This document shows positions 26,928 to 36,063 of a stretch of DNA of 64,000 bases, piece after piece (positions within the stretch are counted from its first letter, which is position 1; every line of letters begins with the position of its first letter). The notes under the pieces were generated by a model. The model ran no database searches and was not told the DNA's origin. It worked only from the letters and a program-made list of their open reading frames with translations. The stretch lies in NCBI GenBank assembly GCA_034521955.1, contig JAXHLT010000003.1, forward strand, positions 372,001 to 436,000, written 5' to 3'. The DNA is from M55B127 sp034521955 (GTDB lineage: Bacteria > Bacillota > Halanaerobiia > Halanaerobiales > M55B127). The translations under genes and the position numbers were made by a program.

Positions 26928-27305
26928 ATGGCAAATGAAAAAAGAGTAAGAAGAATGAGTCAACTTTTAAAAGAAGAAATAAGTAAAATAGTTTTAAGAG
27001 AATTAAAAGACCCTAGAATTGGTTTTGCTTCAATTACTAAAATTGATGTTTCAAGTGATCTAAAACACGCTAAAGTTATGGTTAGTGTGTATGGTAGTGA
27101 ACAAGAGAAAAAAGAGACTATGGAAGGTCTAGATGCAGCAAATAAATATATAAGAAAATTGGTAGGAGAGCGATTAACCACTTACCATACTCCAGAACTT
27201 ATATTTAGATATGACGATTCAATTGAACAAGGAGTTCATATATCACACTTAATAGATGAAGTAATTGAAGAAGATGAAAAGAGGAAAGATGACAGTGAAA
27301 ACTAA
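26928..27305 (+). CDS. rbfA: Ribosome-binding factor A
   Basis: Cold-shock 30S maturation factor with a KH-like fold. KRVRRMSQLLKEEISKIV, ELKDPRIGFASITKIDVS and LRF-like LIFRYDDSIEQGVHIS are typical. 125 residues with a charged tail. Its 3' end overlaps the start of nrnA, so the two are coupled. Confidence 0.95.
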   Translation: MANEKRVRRMSQLLKEEISKIVLRELKDPRIGFASITKIDVSSDLKHAKVMVSVYGSEQEKKETMEGLDAANKYIRKLVGERLTTYHTPELIFRYDDSIEQGVHISHLIDEVIEEDEKRKDDSEN

Positions 27306-28281
27306 TCTTTTAGAAAACATTAGTGAATATATAAAAGAAAATAATGATTATTTAATTATAGGTCATATAGACCCTGATGGTGATGCAATCGGGTCTATTA
27401 TGGCCTTTAAGTTTCTGTTAGATAGATTAGGTAAAAATTCATTATTATTACTTCATAGTGATATTATAAAAGAGTATGATATTTTATTTAATTATTTAGA
27501 TAAAGATGAGTATTATATACCAGGAAATAGTATTGACTTTGATAAGTTAAGTAATTATAAGAATGCTGTTGTATTAGATACAGCAACTGCTGAAAGATTA
27601 GGTAATTATAAAAAAATCCTAAATACACATTATATAATAAATATTGACCATCATCATGATAATACTAAATATGGAAACCTTAATTATATTAACTCTAAAG
27701 ATCCAGCAGTTGGTAAAATAATATTTGATATTGCTAAACTATTTAATCTAAAACCAGACGGTAAATTAGGTACTGCAATTGCTTTAGCAGTTTTAGCTGA
27801 TACTGGTTCTTTAAAGTATCCTAATAGTAATTCAGATACTTTTAGATTAATTGCTGATTTAAAAGAATTAGATATAGATGTTGTTGAAATAAATAGATTT
27901 TTACAGAGTTATCCTTCACTTGAATATTTAAAAATGCTTGCTAAAGGTCTTAAAAATATAAAAATGAGTAAAGATAAAAAAGTTGCTTGGCTTACTTTGT
28001 CAAAAGAAGAAATTAATGAACTGGATATAGATGAAAAAGACATTAAAAACCTTGTTAATTATCCAAAAGATATAAGGGGAGTAGAGGTCGGTATTTCTTT
28101 TGTAGAAAGAAAAACAGACTTTGTTGATATTAGTTTTAGATCTCATAGCTATGTTGATGTAAGTAAAATTGCGCATAAATTTAATGGTGGCGGCCATCCT
28201 CGTGCTTCCGGTACAAAGGTTCACGGTGACTTTAATCAAGTAGTAAAAGATGTGATTTCTGAGGTGAAACTTAATGTCTAA
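27289..28281 (+). CDS. nrnA: DHH family oligoribonuclease / pAp phosphatase (NrnA-like)
   Basis: Degrades nanoRNA and 3'-phosphoadenosine 5'-phosphate. DHH motifs are GHIDPDGDAIGS, VVLDTA and NIDHHHDNTKYG; the C-terminal DHHA1 domain has GGGHPRASGTKVHG. The position between rbfA and truB is standard. ATG 27289 is chosen, but GTG 27295, nine bases after the AGAGGA site, is equally possible; upstream ATG 27274 has no ribosome site. The gene overlaps rbfA by 17 bases and truB by 8. Confidence 0.93.
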   Translation: MTVKTNLLENISEYIKENNDYLIIGHIDPDGDAIGSIMAFKFLLDRLGKNSLLLLHSDIIKEYDILFNYLDKDEYYIPGNSIDFDKLSNYKNAVVLDTATAERLGNYKKILNTHYIINIDHHHDNTKYGNLNYINSKDPAVGKIIFDIAKLFNLKPDGKLGTAIALAVLADTGSLKYPNSNSDTFRLIADLKELDIDVVEINRFLQSYPSLEYLKMLAKGLKNIKMSKDKKVAWLTLSKEEINELDIDEKDIKNLVNYPKDIRGVEVGISFVERKTDFVDISFRSHSYVDVSKIAHKFNGGGHPRASGTKVHGDFNQVVKDVISEVKLNV

Positions 28282-29188
28282 GAAATCCGGGATACTAAAT
28301 GTATTGAAACCTCCTGGGATGACATCTTTTGATGTTGTAGGGTATATTAAAAAAGTCTTGCAGATCAGAAAGTGTGGACATACAGGAACATTAGATCCTT
28401 CAGCAGCAGGTGTTTTGCCAGTATGTTTACATCAAGCTACAAAAGTAATCCCCTATTTACCAGAAGGCAAAAAAGAATATATTGCCAAGATAAAGTTAGG
28501 TGAATTGACAGATACTTTAGATGCTGATGGAGAAGTATTAGAGACTAATAATAATTGGACTCAATTATCGAAAAAAGAAATAGATAAAGTTATAATGTCT
28601 TTTATAGGAGAGACAAAACAAAAACCACCTATATATTCGGCAGTAAAAGTTAATGGTAAAAGATTATACCATTATGCCAGAAACGATGAAAATATTGAAA
28701 TAGAAAATAGAGATGTTACAATATATAATATAGATATTATTAGTATAGAGCTGCCTATCATAAAAATAAAGGTCAGATCTTCAAAAGGAACATATATAAG
28801 ATCATTAGCTCGTGATATAGGTGAAAAATTGAATACAGTATCTCATCTGAGCAACTTAATTAGAACAGCTTCTGGTCCATTTAATTTAGAGAACTCTATA
28901 TTACTTGATCAGATTAATAATGATAATTTAGATAACTTATTAATCTCAATAGACAGTCCATTTGAATATAGAAAAATGATTGTTAAAGACTATGCATATA
29001 AGTATGCTATCAATGGTACAAAACTAATAGAAAAAAACTTTGATAAATGGCCTGATGATCTTAAAATAGGTGAGAAGGTATTAATCTACTGTAAAAATGA
29101 ATTTATTTCAATTAGTGAATTTAAAGAAAAAAATGATAAAAAATATATACAACCACTGAGAGTATTTTTCAATGGAGGTCAAAAATGA
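28274..29188 (+). CDS. truB: tRNA pseudouridine(55) synthase TruB
   Basis: Makes pseudouridine 55 in the T-loop of tRNAs. The catalytic Asp lies in GHTGTLDPSAAGVLPV near residue 41; KPPIYSAVKVNGKRLYHYAR and RSSKGTYIRSLARDIG are family blocks. 304 residues with a C-terminal PUA-like tail. Overlaps nrnA by 8 bases and ribF by 4, so the three are tightly coupled. Confidence 0.96.
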   Translation: MSKKSGILNVLKPPGMTSFDVVGYIKKVLQIRKCGHTGTLDPSAAGVLPVCLHQATKVIPYLPEGKKEYIAKIKLGELTDTLDADGEVLETNNNWTQLSKKEIDKVIMSFIGETKQKPPIYSAVKVNGKRLYHYARNDENIEIENRDVTIYNIDIISIELPIIKIKVRSSKGTYIRSLARDIGEKLNTVSHLSNLIRTASGPFNLENSILLDQINNDNLDNLLISIDSPFEYRKMIVKDYAYKYAINGTKLIEKNFDKWPDDLKIGEKVLIYCKNEFISISEFKEKNDKKYIQPLRVFFNGGQK

Positions 29189-30105
29189 ATATTATAAAAA
29201 GTAATACATTTGATCAATATGAAATAGATGAAAATGTAATAGCTATAGGTTCTTTTGATGGAATTCATAAAGGTCATAAAAAAATATTGAATAAAACTTT
29301 TGAAATTGCTAAAAATAAGGGATTGAAAAGCGGTATATTAACTTTTGAACCACATCCTCAGGAAGTTATTGGTGATGGTTACAAACATTATTATTTAAGC
29401 ACAAGATCTCAAAAGATAATGACTTTAAAAGAAATGAACTTTGATTATTATTTCGAAATGATCTTTTCTGAAGAGTTATCATTAACACCTTTTGATGAAT
29501 TTTTCAAAAAAATCATAGTTAATAATCTTAATACTAAACATATTGTTGTAGGAACTGACTTTAAGTTGGGTCATAAAGGTGATGGAAATATCTCTAAGCT
29601 TAAAAAATTAGGTAAAGAGTATAATATTGAAATTACTGCCGTTACTCCTTTAAAAATTGGTGATCATAAAATTTCCAGCAGTATAATACGTGATCTTGTA
29701 AGTGCAGGAAAACTAAAAGAAGTAAAAAAACATTTAGATAATAACTTTATCTTAGAAGGTGAGGTTGTTGAAGGCTTCGGCCGAGGAAAAAAACTGGGTA
29801 TTCCCACTGCAAATATTCATCCAGATACAGAGTATGTTCTACCACCTGATGGTGTTTATGCTGTCTATATATATTTAGGTAAGAAAAAGTATAAAGGGGT
29901 AGCAAATTTCGGTCATAAACCAACATTTGATGATAATAACTTTACTATTGAAGTTCATATACCTGATTTTGATGGTGATATCTATGGAGAATTTGTTAGA
30001 TTAGAGTTAATTGAATTTTTGAGAGGTGAAAAGGAGTTTAAGGATGTTGATGAATTAGTATCTACTATAAAAGATGACATTCTTTACATCAAAGAGGTTC
30101 TATGA
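29185..30105 (+). CDS. ribF: Bifunctional riboflavin kinase / FAD synthetase
   Basis: Converts riboflavin to FMN and FMN to FAD. The N-terminal adenylyltransferase domain has AIGSFDGIHKGHKKIL and the SSSIIRDLVSAGKL block; the C-terminal kinase domain has GFGRGKKLGIPTANI and GVANFGHKPTFD. 306 residues is normal. The last codons contain the -35 element of the rpsO promoter. Confidence 0.96.
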   Translation: MNIIKSNTFDQYEIDENVIAIGSFDGIHKGHKKILNKTFEIAKNKGLKSGILTFEPHPQEVIGDGYKHYYLSTRSQKIMTLKEMNFDYYFEMIFSEELSLTPFDEFFKKIIVNNLNTKHIVVGTDFKLGHKGDGNISKLKKLGKEYNIEITAVTPLKIGDHKISSSIIRDLVSAGKLKEVKKHLDNNFILEGEVVEGFGRGKKLGIPTANIHPDTEYVLPPDGVYAVYIYLGKKKYKGVANFGHKPTFDDNNFTIEVHIPDFDGDIYGEFVRLELIEFLRGEKEFKDVDELVSTIKDDILYIKEVL

Positions 30106-30111
30106 TATAAT
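30083..30111 (+). promoter_or_regulatory. Promoter of rpsO inside the 3' end of ribF
   Basis: TTTACA (30083-30088) and a perfect TATAAT (30106-30111) are separated by 17 bases. The -35 is within ribF and the -10 begins one base after its stop codon. Confidence 0.82.
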
Positions 30112-30117
30112 TTTTCT

Positions 30118-30189
30118 GTTGGACAACTACCTTAGACTAGGTGAAAGATTCCTCAACTTTTACTTGGTATAGGGCGTATTAAAAACTTA
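30118..30189 (+). ncRNA. Candidate ribosomal protein S15 leader RNA
   Basis: The 5' leader of rpsO can form a 9-bp stem with two G-U pairs, AGGTGAAAG (30139-30147) with CTTTTACTT (30157-30165), capped by a 9-base loop, and an outer CTACC/GGTA pairing. S15 is known to repress its own mRNA through leader structures in several phyla. I cannot assign a specific S15 leader class by eye. Confidence 0.4.
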
Positions 30190-30202
30190 GGAGGTGAAAG
30201 AA

Positions 30203-30469
30203 ATGATTACTAAAGAAAAAAAACAAGAAGTTATTGAAAAGTATCAAAGAGATGAAAAAGATACTGGTTCTCCAGAAGTACAAGTTGCTTTATTAACAGA
30301 GAGGATTTCTCAGTTAACTAGTCATTTAAAGGAACATAAACATGACCATTCTTCAAGAAGAGGATTGCTTAAGATGGTTGGTCAAAGAAGAAAACTTTTA
30401 AGGTATTTAAAAAATAAAGATGTTGAAAGATATCGTGAGTTAATTTCTAATCTTGGTATTAGAGGTTAA
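30203..30469 (+). CDS. rpsO: 30S ribosomal protein S15
   Basis: Primary 16S rRNA binding protein, 88 residues. YQRDEKDTGSPEVQVALLT, ERISQLTSHLKEHKHDHSSR and RRGLLKMVGQRRKLLRYL are diagnostic. ATG 30203 gives MITKEKK as in relatives; the GTG at 30194 overlaps the GGAGGTG ribosome site and is rejected. A terminator separates it from pnp. Confidence 0.96.
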   Translation: MITKEKKQEVIEKYQRDEKDTGSPEVQVALLTERISQLTSHLKEHKHDHSSRRGLLKMVGQRRKLLRYLKNKDVERYRELISNLGIRG

Positions 30470-30488
30470 TTTAAAATAATTATTTAAG

Positions 30489-30512
30489 AGAGCGGGTTAT
30501 GCCCGCTCTTTA
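30489..30512 (+). terminator. Terminator between rpsO and pnp
   Basis: A perfect 8-bp stem AGAGCGGG / CCCGCTCT with loop TTATG, followed by TTATT. Transcription of pnp probably depends on read-through, as in other bacteria with rpsO-pnp. Confidence 0.88.
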
Positions 30513-30558
30513 TTGTAAATATTATTAACTTATAGAAACATAAGGAGGATATAAACGT

Positions 30559-32661
30559 ATGACCAATAAGTGGAAAACAGATTTTGCCGGAACAGAAATA
30601 GAATTTGAGACCGGTAAATTAGCTAAACAGGCTAATGGAGCAGTTACTGTTAAATACGGAGATTCAATGGTATTAGTTACTGCAACCATGTCAGGACCAA
30701 GAGAGGGTATGAGTTATTTCCCTTTAATGGTAAATTATGAAGAAAGAATTTATTCAATTGGTAAAATACCAGGAAGTGTTAATAGAAGAGAGGGTATGCC
30801 GAGAGATTTTGCTACATTGTCTGCAAGATTAATCGATAGACCATTAAGACCACTTTTTCCAGATGGTATGAGACATGATGTTCAGGTTATTGCAACAATA
30901 CTTTCAGTTGATAAAGATCATGAACCAGATATAATTGCAATGAATGGTGCTTCAGCAGCATTAACATTGTCTGATATACCTTTTGATGGACCAATTGGTG
31001 GAGTGAAGGTTGGATTAGTTGATGATGAATTAATCATTAACCCCAATGAAGAACAAAGAAAAAATTCCAAGCTTGATTTAACTGTTGCTGGTACAGAAGA
31101 TGCTGTATTAATGGTTGAAGCAGGTGCAGATGAAGTAAGTGAAGATATTATGCTTGAAGCTATTGATAAAGCACATCAAGAAATCAAAAAAATTGTAGAA
31201 GCTCAAAAAGTTATGAGAAAAGAAGCTGGAAAAGAAAAACAAGTTATAGATCTAGTAAATGATGTAGATGATGAAATTGAAAAAATAGTTCGCAACTATG
31301 CTTCTGAAAAGTTAAAAGATGCAATTGATACTGTAGATAAATTAAAAAGACAAGAATTAATTGATCAACTAAAAGATGAAACTTTCGAATATTTAGAAGG
31401 TCAGTTAGATGATTTTGAAGAGCAAAAAAATGTATACAAAAAAATGCTAGGTACTGTATTTGATACATTAACTAAAGAAAAAGTTAGAGAAATGATCTTA
31501 AAAGAGAAAAAACGCCCTGATGGAAGAGAACATGATGAAATCAGACCTATCTGGGGAGAAGTAGCTACTTTACCAAGAACACACGGCTCAGCTGTTTTTA
31601 CAAGGGGTGAAACACAGGCACTTAGTGTAGTTACATTAGGCGCTAGTAGTGATGAAAAAATAATTTTTGGGTTGGGAGAAGACGAACCTAAACGTTTTAT
31701 GCATCATTATAATTTCCCTCCATATAGTGTTGGAGAAACTAATTTCTTAAGATCTCCAGGAAGAAGAGAAATTGGACACGGTCATTTAGGTGAAAGAGCA
31801 TTAAAACCTATGATTCCTTCAAAAGAAGAATTTCCATATACAATTAGAATTGTATCTGAAGTATTAGAATCAAATGGTTCTTCTTCACAAGCAAGTATTT
31901 GTGGTAGTTCAATGGCATTAATGGATGCTGGAGTAAAAATCAAAAATCCTGTATCCGGTATAGCAATGGGACTTATTAAAGAAGGCGAAGATTATGCGAT
32001 TCTTTCAGATATCCAGGGAATGGAAGACCATTATGGAGATATGGACTTTAAAGTAGCAGGAACTCCAAATGGTATAACTGCATTACAGATGGATATAAAA
32101 GTAACTGGATTACAACAAGAGTTACTTAAAAAAGCTTTAAATAAAGCTAAAGAAGGTCGTTTATCCATCTTAGATAAAATGCTTGAAGTCATAGATGAAC
32201 CAAGAGAAAATCTATCAGAATTTGCACCATTAATTATGACAATGAATATTAATCCAGATAAGATAAGATTTGTTATTGGTCCTGGTGGGAAAATGATTAA
32301 TAAGATTATTGATGAAACTGATGCAAGTATTGATATTGAAGATGATGGTACTATCTTTATAATGGCTGATAGTCAAGAAAACGGGTTAAGAGCAAAAGAA
32401 ATGATAGAAGATCTAACTAGAGAAGTTGAAGTTGGAGAAGTATATAATGGCAAAGTTATTAAGATAATGAACTTTGGTGCTTTTGTAGAAATCTTACCTG
32501 GTAAGGAAGGTTTAGTTCACATATCTAAGATTGCTGATAGACATATTGATGAAGTCACTGATGTTTTAAGTGAAGGTGATGAGATAAAGGTTAAAGTAAT
32601 TAAGATTGATGATAAAGATCGTATTAACCTTTCAATGAAAGATGTTGAAGACGACGAATAA
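30559..32661 (+). CDS. pnp: Polyribonucleotide nucleotidyltransferase (PNPase)
   Basis: Phosphorolytic 3'-5' exoribonuclease of the degradosome. Two RNase PH domains flank an all-helical linker: the first has YSIGKIPGSVNRREGMPRD, the second RPDGREHDEIRPIWGE and GSSMALMDAGVKI. The C-terminal KH domain (IGPGGKMINKIIDETDA) and S1 domain (GEVYNGKVIKIMNFGAFVEI) are complete. 700 residues is normal. Confidence 0.97.
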   Translation: MTNKWKTDFAGTEIEFETGKLAKQANGAVTVKYGDSMVLVTATMSGPREGMSYFPLMVNYEERIYSIGKIPGSVNRREGMPRDFATLSARLIDRPLRPLFPDGMRHDVQVIATILSVDKDHEPDIIAMNGASAALTLSDIPFDGPIGGVKVGLVDDELIINPNEEQRKNSKLDLTVAGTEDAVLMVEAGADEVSEDIMLEAIDKAHQEIKKIVEAQKVMRKEAGKEKQVIDLVNDVDDEIEKIVRNYASEKLKDAIDTVDKLKRQELIDQLKDETFEYLEGQLDDFEEQKNVYKKMLGTVFDTLTKEKVREMILKEKKRPDGREHDEIRPIWGEVATLPRTHGSAVFTRGETQALSVVTLGASSDEKIIFGLGEDEPKRFMHHYNFPPYSVGETNFLRSPGRREIGHGHLGERALKPMIPSKEEFPYTIRIVSEVLESNGSSSQASICGSSMALMDAGVKIKNPVSGIAMGLIKEGEDYAILSDIQGMEDHYGDMDFKVAGTPNGITALQMDIKVTGLQQELLKKALNKAKEGRLSILDKMLEVIDEPRENLSEFAPLIMTMNINPDKIRFVIGPGGKMINKIIDETDASIDIEDDGTIFIMADSQENGLRAKEMIEDLTREVEVGEVYNGKVIKIMNFGAFVEILPGKEGLVHISKIADRHIDEVTDVLSEGDEIKVKVIKIDDKDRINLSMKDVEDDE

Positions 32662-32699
32662 TTTATTAGATAGAATATAATAAAAGATAAGCATAAAAT

Positions 32700-32764
32700 C
32701 CACCTCAAATAAACTCCTGCTTAAACTAATTTTTAAGTTGGAGATAAATTGAGGTTGTTTTTTT
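32700..32764 (+). terminator. Long imperfect terminator hairpin after pnp
   Basis: An outer 9-bp stem with one mismatch (CCACCTCAA / TTGAGGTTG), an inner CTCC/GGAG and an apical CTTAAA/TTTAAG make a hairpin of nearly 60 bases, followed by seven T residues. A TATAAT at 32769-32774 just downstream may belong to an nfo promoter, but no good -35 is visible. Confidence 0.8.
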
Positions 32765-32790
32765 AATATATAATATTAAGGAGCATAAAA

Positions 32791-33630
32791 ATGAAACTAG
32801 GTAGACATTTATCAATAAGTGGTGGTATAGATAAAGCAGTAAAAGATACTCAAAAAATTAATGCAAACTCATTACAAATTTTCACTAAATCACCACGAAG
32901 TTGGAAACAAAAAACTATTAGTGATTCAGAAATAGAAAGTACTAAAAATAATATTAACAAGTTTGATATTAAAGGTTTTGTTGTACACTCTTCCTATCTA
33001 GTGAATCTTGCAACTCCTAAAAAAGATTTATATAACAAATCATTAGAGGAAATTATCAATGACTATAAACAAGCTAATTTATTAGGTGCCAATTATTATG
33101 TGTTTCATCCGGGTAATTATGTTAGTTCCACAAAAGATGAAGGAATAAAAAGGATTATTAAAGGTATCACTAATATTTTTAAAGAAGTTAAAAACCCTAA
33201 GACAAAACTATTAATTGAAAATACTGCAGGTGCTGGAACAGAAATCGGTAGTAAAATAAGTGAGTTAGCAGAAATCTTAAATGGGATAAATAATTTTGAC
33301 CATCTAGGAGTATGTCTAGACTTATGCCATCTGTTTGCAGCTGGTTATAAGATAAACTCTAAAAAAGGTATTGATGATTTAATTGAAGAAGTAGATAATA
33401 AGATTGGATTAAATAACCTTAAATTAATTCATCTTAATGATTCTAAATTTGAAATTGATACAAAAAAAGATAGACATGAACATATTGGACAAGGTAAAAT
33501 TGGTATAGAAAATTTTAAATACATTGTTAATCATAAAAAATTAGCTAATAAACTTTTTATAATAGAAACTCCACCATTTGATGGTGAAGATAAAGATATC
33601 CAAACAATACTTAAACTAAAAGGTGAATAA
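32791..33630 (+). CDS. nfo: Deoxyribonuclease IV (AP endonuclease)
   Basis: Zinc-dependent TIM-barrel enzyme that incises DNA at abasic sites. The opening KLGRHLSISGGIDKAV, the segment HPGNYVSSTKDEG, IENTAGAGTEIGSK, CLDLCHLFAAGY and IHLNDSKFE contain the metal ligands. 279 residues is normal. The next gene starts one base after its stop. Confidence 0.95.
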   Translation: MKLGRHLSISGGIDKAVKDTQKINANSLQIFTKSPRSWKQKTISDSEIESTKNNINKFDIKGFVVHSSYLVNLATPKKDLYNKSLEEIINDYKQANLLGANYYVFHPGNYVSSTKDEGIKRIIKGITNIFKEVKNPKTKLLIENTAGAGTEIGSKISELAEILNGINNFDHLGVCLDLCHLFAAGYKINSKKGIDDLIEEVDNKIGLNNLKLIHLNDSKFEIDTKKDRHEHIGQGKIGIENFKYIVNHKKLANKLFIIETPPFDGEDKDIQTILKLKGE

Positions 33631-33631
33631 T

Positions 33632-36061
33632 TTGAAAGTAGAAAATATTATTGATGAAAATAATAAAAAATATATGAGAGATGAAATTAAGAGTGCCTCT
33701 GGTAATGAAGTGTTTTTTCTTTTAAAAATTGATTTTGAAAAAAAAGCAGTTCAAGATATTGAAGTATTGGCAAGAGGAAATAAAAGTATGGCACCCGCAA
33801 TAATTAACTCTCTGCCTAAAAATTGTATGGTTTTACACAATCATCCTTCAGGTGACACAACTCCATCAGGTGCAGATATTAGAGTAGCTTCTGAGATTGG
33901 GAATAATGGAATTGGTTTTGCAGTCTCTGATAATGATTTAAATGAGATTTATGTGTTGGTTAAACCTAAAGCACTTGGTGAAGTAAAAGAAATCAATAAA
34001 AAAGAAATTTTAAACTACTTCAAAGATGATGGTCCTTTATCTAAAAAAATGAAGGATTTTGAATACAGAAACGAACAGCTTGAGATAGCTGAAAGTATTG
34101 TAGATAACTACAATAATGCCCAAACAACTTTGATCGAAGCAGGAACTGGAATTGGTAAATCATTCGCTTATTTAATTCCTTCACTTTATTGGGCAGTAAA
34201 AAATGATCAAACTGTTGTAATTTCAACTAATACTATTAATTTACAACAGCAGATTATAGATAAAGATGTGAAGTTTTTAAAAAAAGTACTTCCCTTTAAG
34301 TTTAAAGCTGAATTTGCAATAGGACGCAGTAACTATCTTTGTATGAGAAAATTGAAAAATATTAGCAATAATTATAGTAACATTGATGACCAGGGAAGCT
34401 TTAATAAACTATTAGACTGGGTAAAAAACACTAAAACTGGAGTAAGGGGAGAAATTAAGTTTAACCTTAAAAGATCAGTCTGGGATGAAGTTTCTTCAGA
34501 CAGTGATTACTGTATTGGCAGTTTATGTCCCTATTATGATGACTGTTACTTTATGAAAGCTCGTAATAAGTTGTTTAATGCTGATTTGATTGTTGTAAAT
34601 CACTATTTACTTCTTTCAGATGCTTTGATTAAAAGCTCCGGTTATTCTACTTTACCTAAATATAATAGTTTAATTATTGATGAAGCACATAACTTCCATG
34701 ATGTTGCAACATATCATTTAGGAAAGACTACTTCATTTAATCTAAACCAACAGATATTAAAAAAACTTTATGATAAGAAGTTTTCAATAATTCCTAGAAT
34801 TAGAAATAAAATTAGTAATTTTGATTTAGATAATAAAAAGGATATTTATCAGTTAATAGATCAAAAAATTATACCAACTATTCAAAAATTAGAAGAAAAT
34901 AACAAAGAATACTTTAGTAAGTTAAATGAGTTTTTTAAGTCATTTGATTTAAGTAGTATTATTTTATCAGAAGAAATAAAAGAAAAACAAAAGTATAAGT
35001 CCTTAAATGAGATTGGTTTTAATTACCATAAAAACTTTGACTCATTATTAATTTATCTTAAAAATTTAATTAATCAGTTAAAAATAATAGATGATTATGA
35101 TAAAATAGAAGCTGAATTACTTGAACTTAAACAAAACCTTAATACTGTTAATGAACTTGCTTTTAATCTTTTATTTAATTTAGAATCTGCAGATGATGAT
35201 TATGTATTTTGGCTTGAAAACTATAAATATAATGATAGATATGTAAGTCATATGAGCGCTCTTTTAAATGTTGATGATCATTTACCAGAAATTCTTTGGA
35301 GTAATTTAAGAAATGTGCTGTTAACATCTGCAACTTTAACAGTAAATGATTCCTTTAACTATTTTATTGATGCTTTAGGTATAAAAGATCAAAATGAAAT
35401 AATAGTTAAATCTCCTTTTAATTATAAAAAACAAAGCAGGTTAATAATTCCTAATGATATATACTCACCTTCAAATAGTGCTTTCACAGCACAAATTGCT
35501 GATGATTTGGCAGATATATTAAAAACATTTAATGGTTCAACCATGGTCTTATTTACCTCTTATCGAATGTTGGATAATGTATATAAAAAGATTAATTATA
35601 AATTAGAAGAAGAAAATATTAATATCCTATCACAAAGTAAGTATTCAAGAAAATATATAATGGACAAATTCAAAGCTGGAAAAAATCAAATTATATTTGG
35701 AACTCAAAGTTTTTGGGAGGGTGTTGACATAGTTGGAAAAGATCTTAAATATCTAATTATTATGAAACTACCTTTTCCTGTTCCCAATGATCCTGTAAAT
35801 GCTGCACGTGTTAATCTTATGAAACAAGAAGGTAAAAACTACTTTTTTGAGTACTTCATTCCAAAAGCAGTAATTAAATTTAAACAGGGTTTTGGAAGAT
35901 TGATTAGATCAAAAACAGATAAAGGAATTGTAATTTGTATGGATAATAGATTAATTACAAAAAATTATGGTCAAGTTTTCTTGAATTCTATACCTGACAA
36001 CTGTCCTGTAATAAAGATGAATTTAAGACGAGTAATTGACTATGTGGTTGGAGAGGATTAA
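33632..36061 (+). CDS. dinG: DinG-type helicase fused to an N-terminal RadC-like JAB domain
   Basis: The first 120 residues carry a JAB/MPN signature of the RadC type: HNHPSGDTTPSGAD near 69-82, with both His and the Asp intact. The rest is an XPD/DinG superfamily 2 helicase: Walker A EAGTGIGKSFAYL near 169, four Fe-S-type cysteines (YLCMRK near 236, then CIGSLCPYYDDC near 293-305), DEAHNFHD near 350 and SFWEGVDIVG plus QGFGRLIRS in the C-terminal motor. The usual Firmicute DinG has a 3'-5' exonuclease in place of the JAB domain. Start is TTG 33632 behind AAAGGTG; GTG 33623 overlaps that site. Role in DNA repair or R-loop removal is inferred. Confidence 0.85.
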   Translation: MKVENIIDENNKKYMRDEIKSASGNEVFFLLKIDFEKKAVQDIEVLARGNKSMAPAIINSLPKNCMVLHNHPSGDTTPSGADIRVASEIGNNGIGFAVSDNDLNEIYVLVKPKALGEVKEINKKEILNYFKDDGPLSKKMKDFEYRNEQLEIAESIVDNYNNAQTTLIEAGTGIGKSFAYLIPSLYWAVKNDQTVVISTNTINLQQQIIDKDVKFLKKVLPFKFKAEFAIGRSNYLCMRKLKNISNNYSNIDDQGSFNKLLDWVKNTKTGVRGEIKFNLKRSVWDEVSSDSDYCIGSLCPYYDDCYFMKARNKLFNADLIVVNHYLLLSDALIKSSGYSTLPKYNSLIIDEAHNFHDVATYHLGKTTSFNLNQQILKKLYDKKFSIIPRIRNKISNFDLDNKKDIYQLIDQKIIPTIQKLEENNKEYFSKLNEFFKSFDLSSIILSEEIKEKQKYKSLNEIGFNYHKNFDSLLIYLKNLINQLKIIDDYDKIEAELLELKQNLNTVNELAFNLLFNLESADDDYVFWLENYKYNDRYVSHMSALLNVDDHLPEILWSNLRNVLLTSATLTVNDSFNYFIDALGIKDQNEIIVKSPFNYKKQSRLIIPNDIYSPSNSAFTAQIADDLADILKTFNGSTMVLFTSYRMLDNVYKKINYKLEEENINILSQSKYSRKYIMDKFKAGKNQIIFGTQSFWEGVDIVGKDLKYLIIMKLPFPVPNDPVNAARVNLMKQEGKNYFFEYFIPKAVIKFKQGFGRLIRSKTDKGIVICMDNRLITKNYGQVFLNSIPDNCPVIKMNLRRVIDYVVGED

Positions 36062-36063
36062 TC

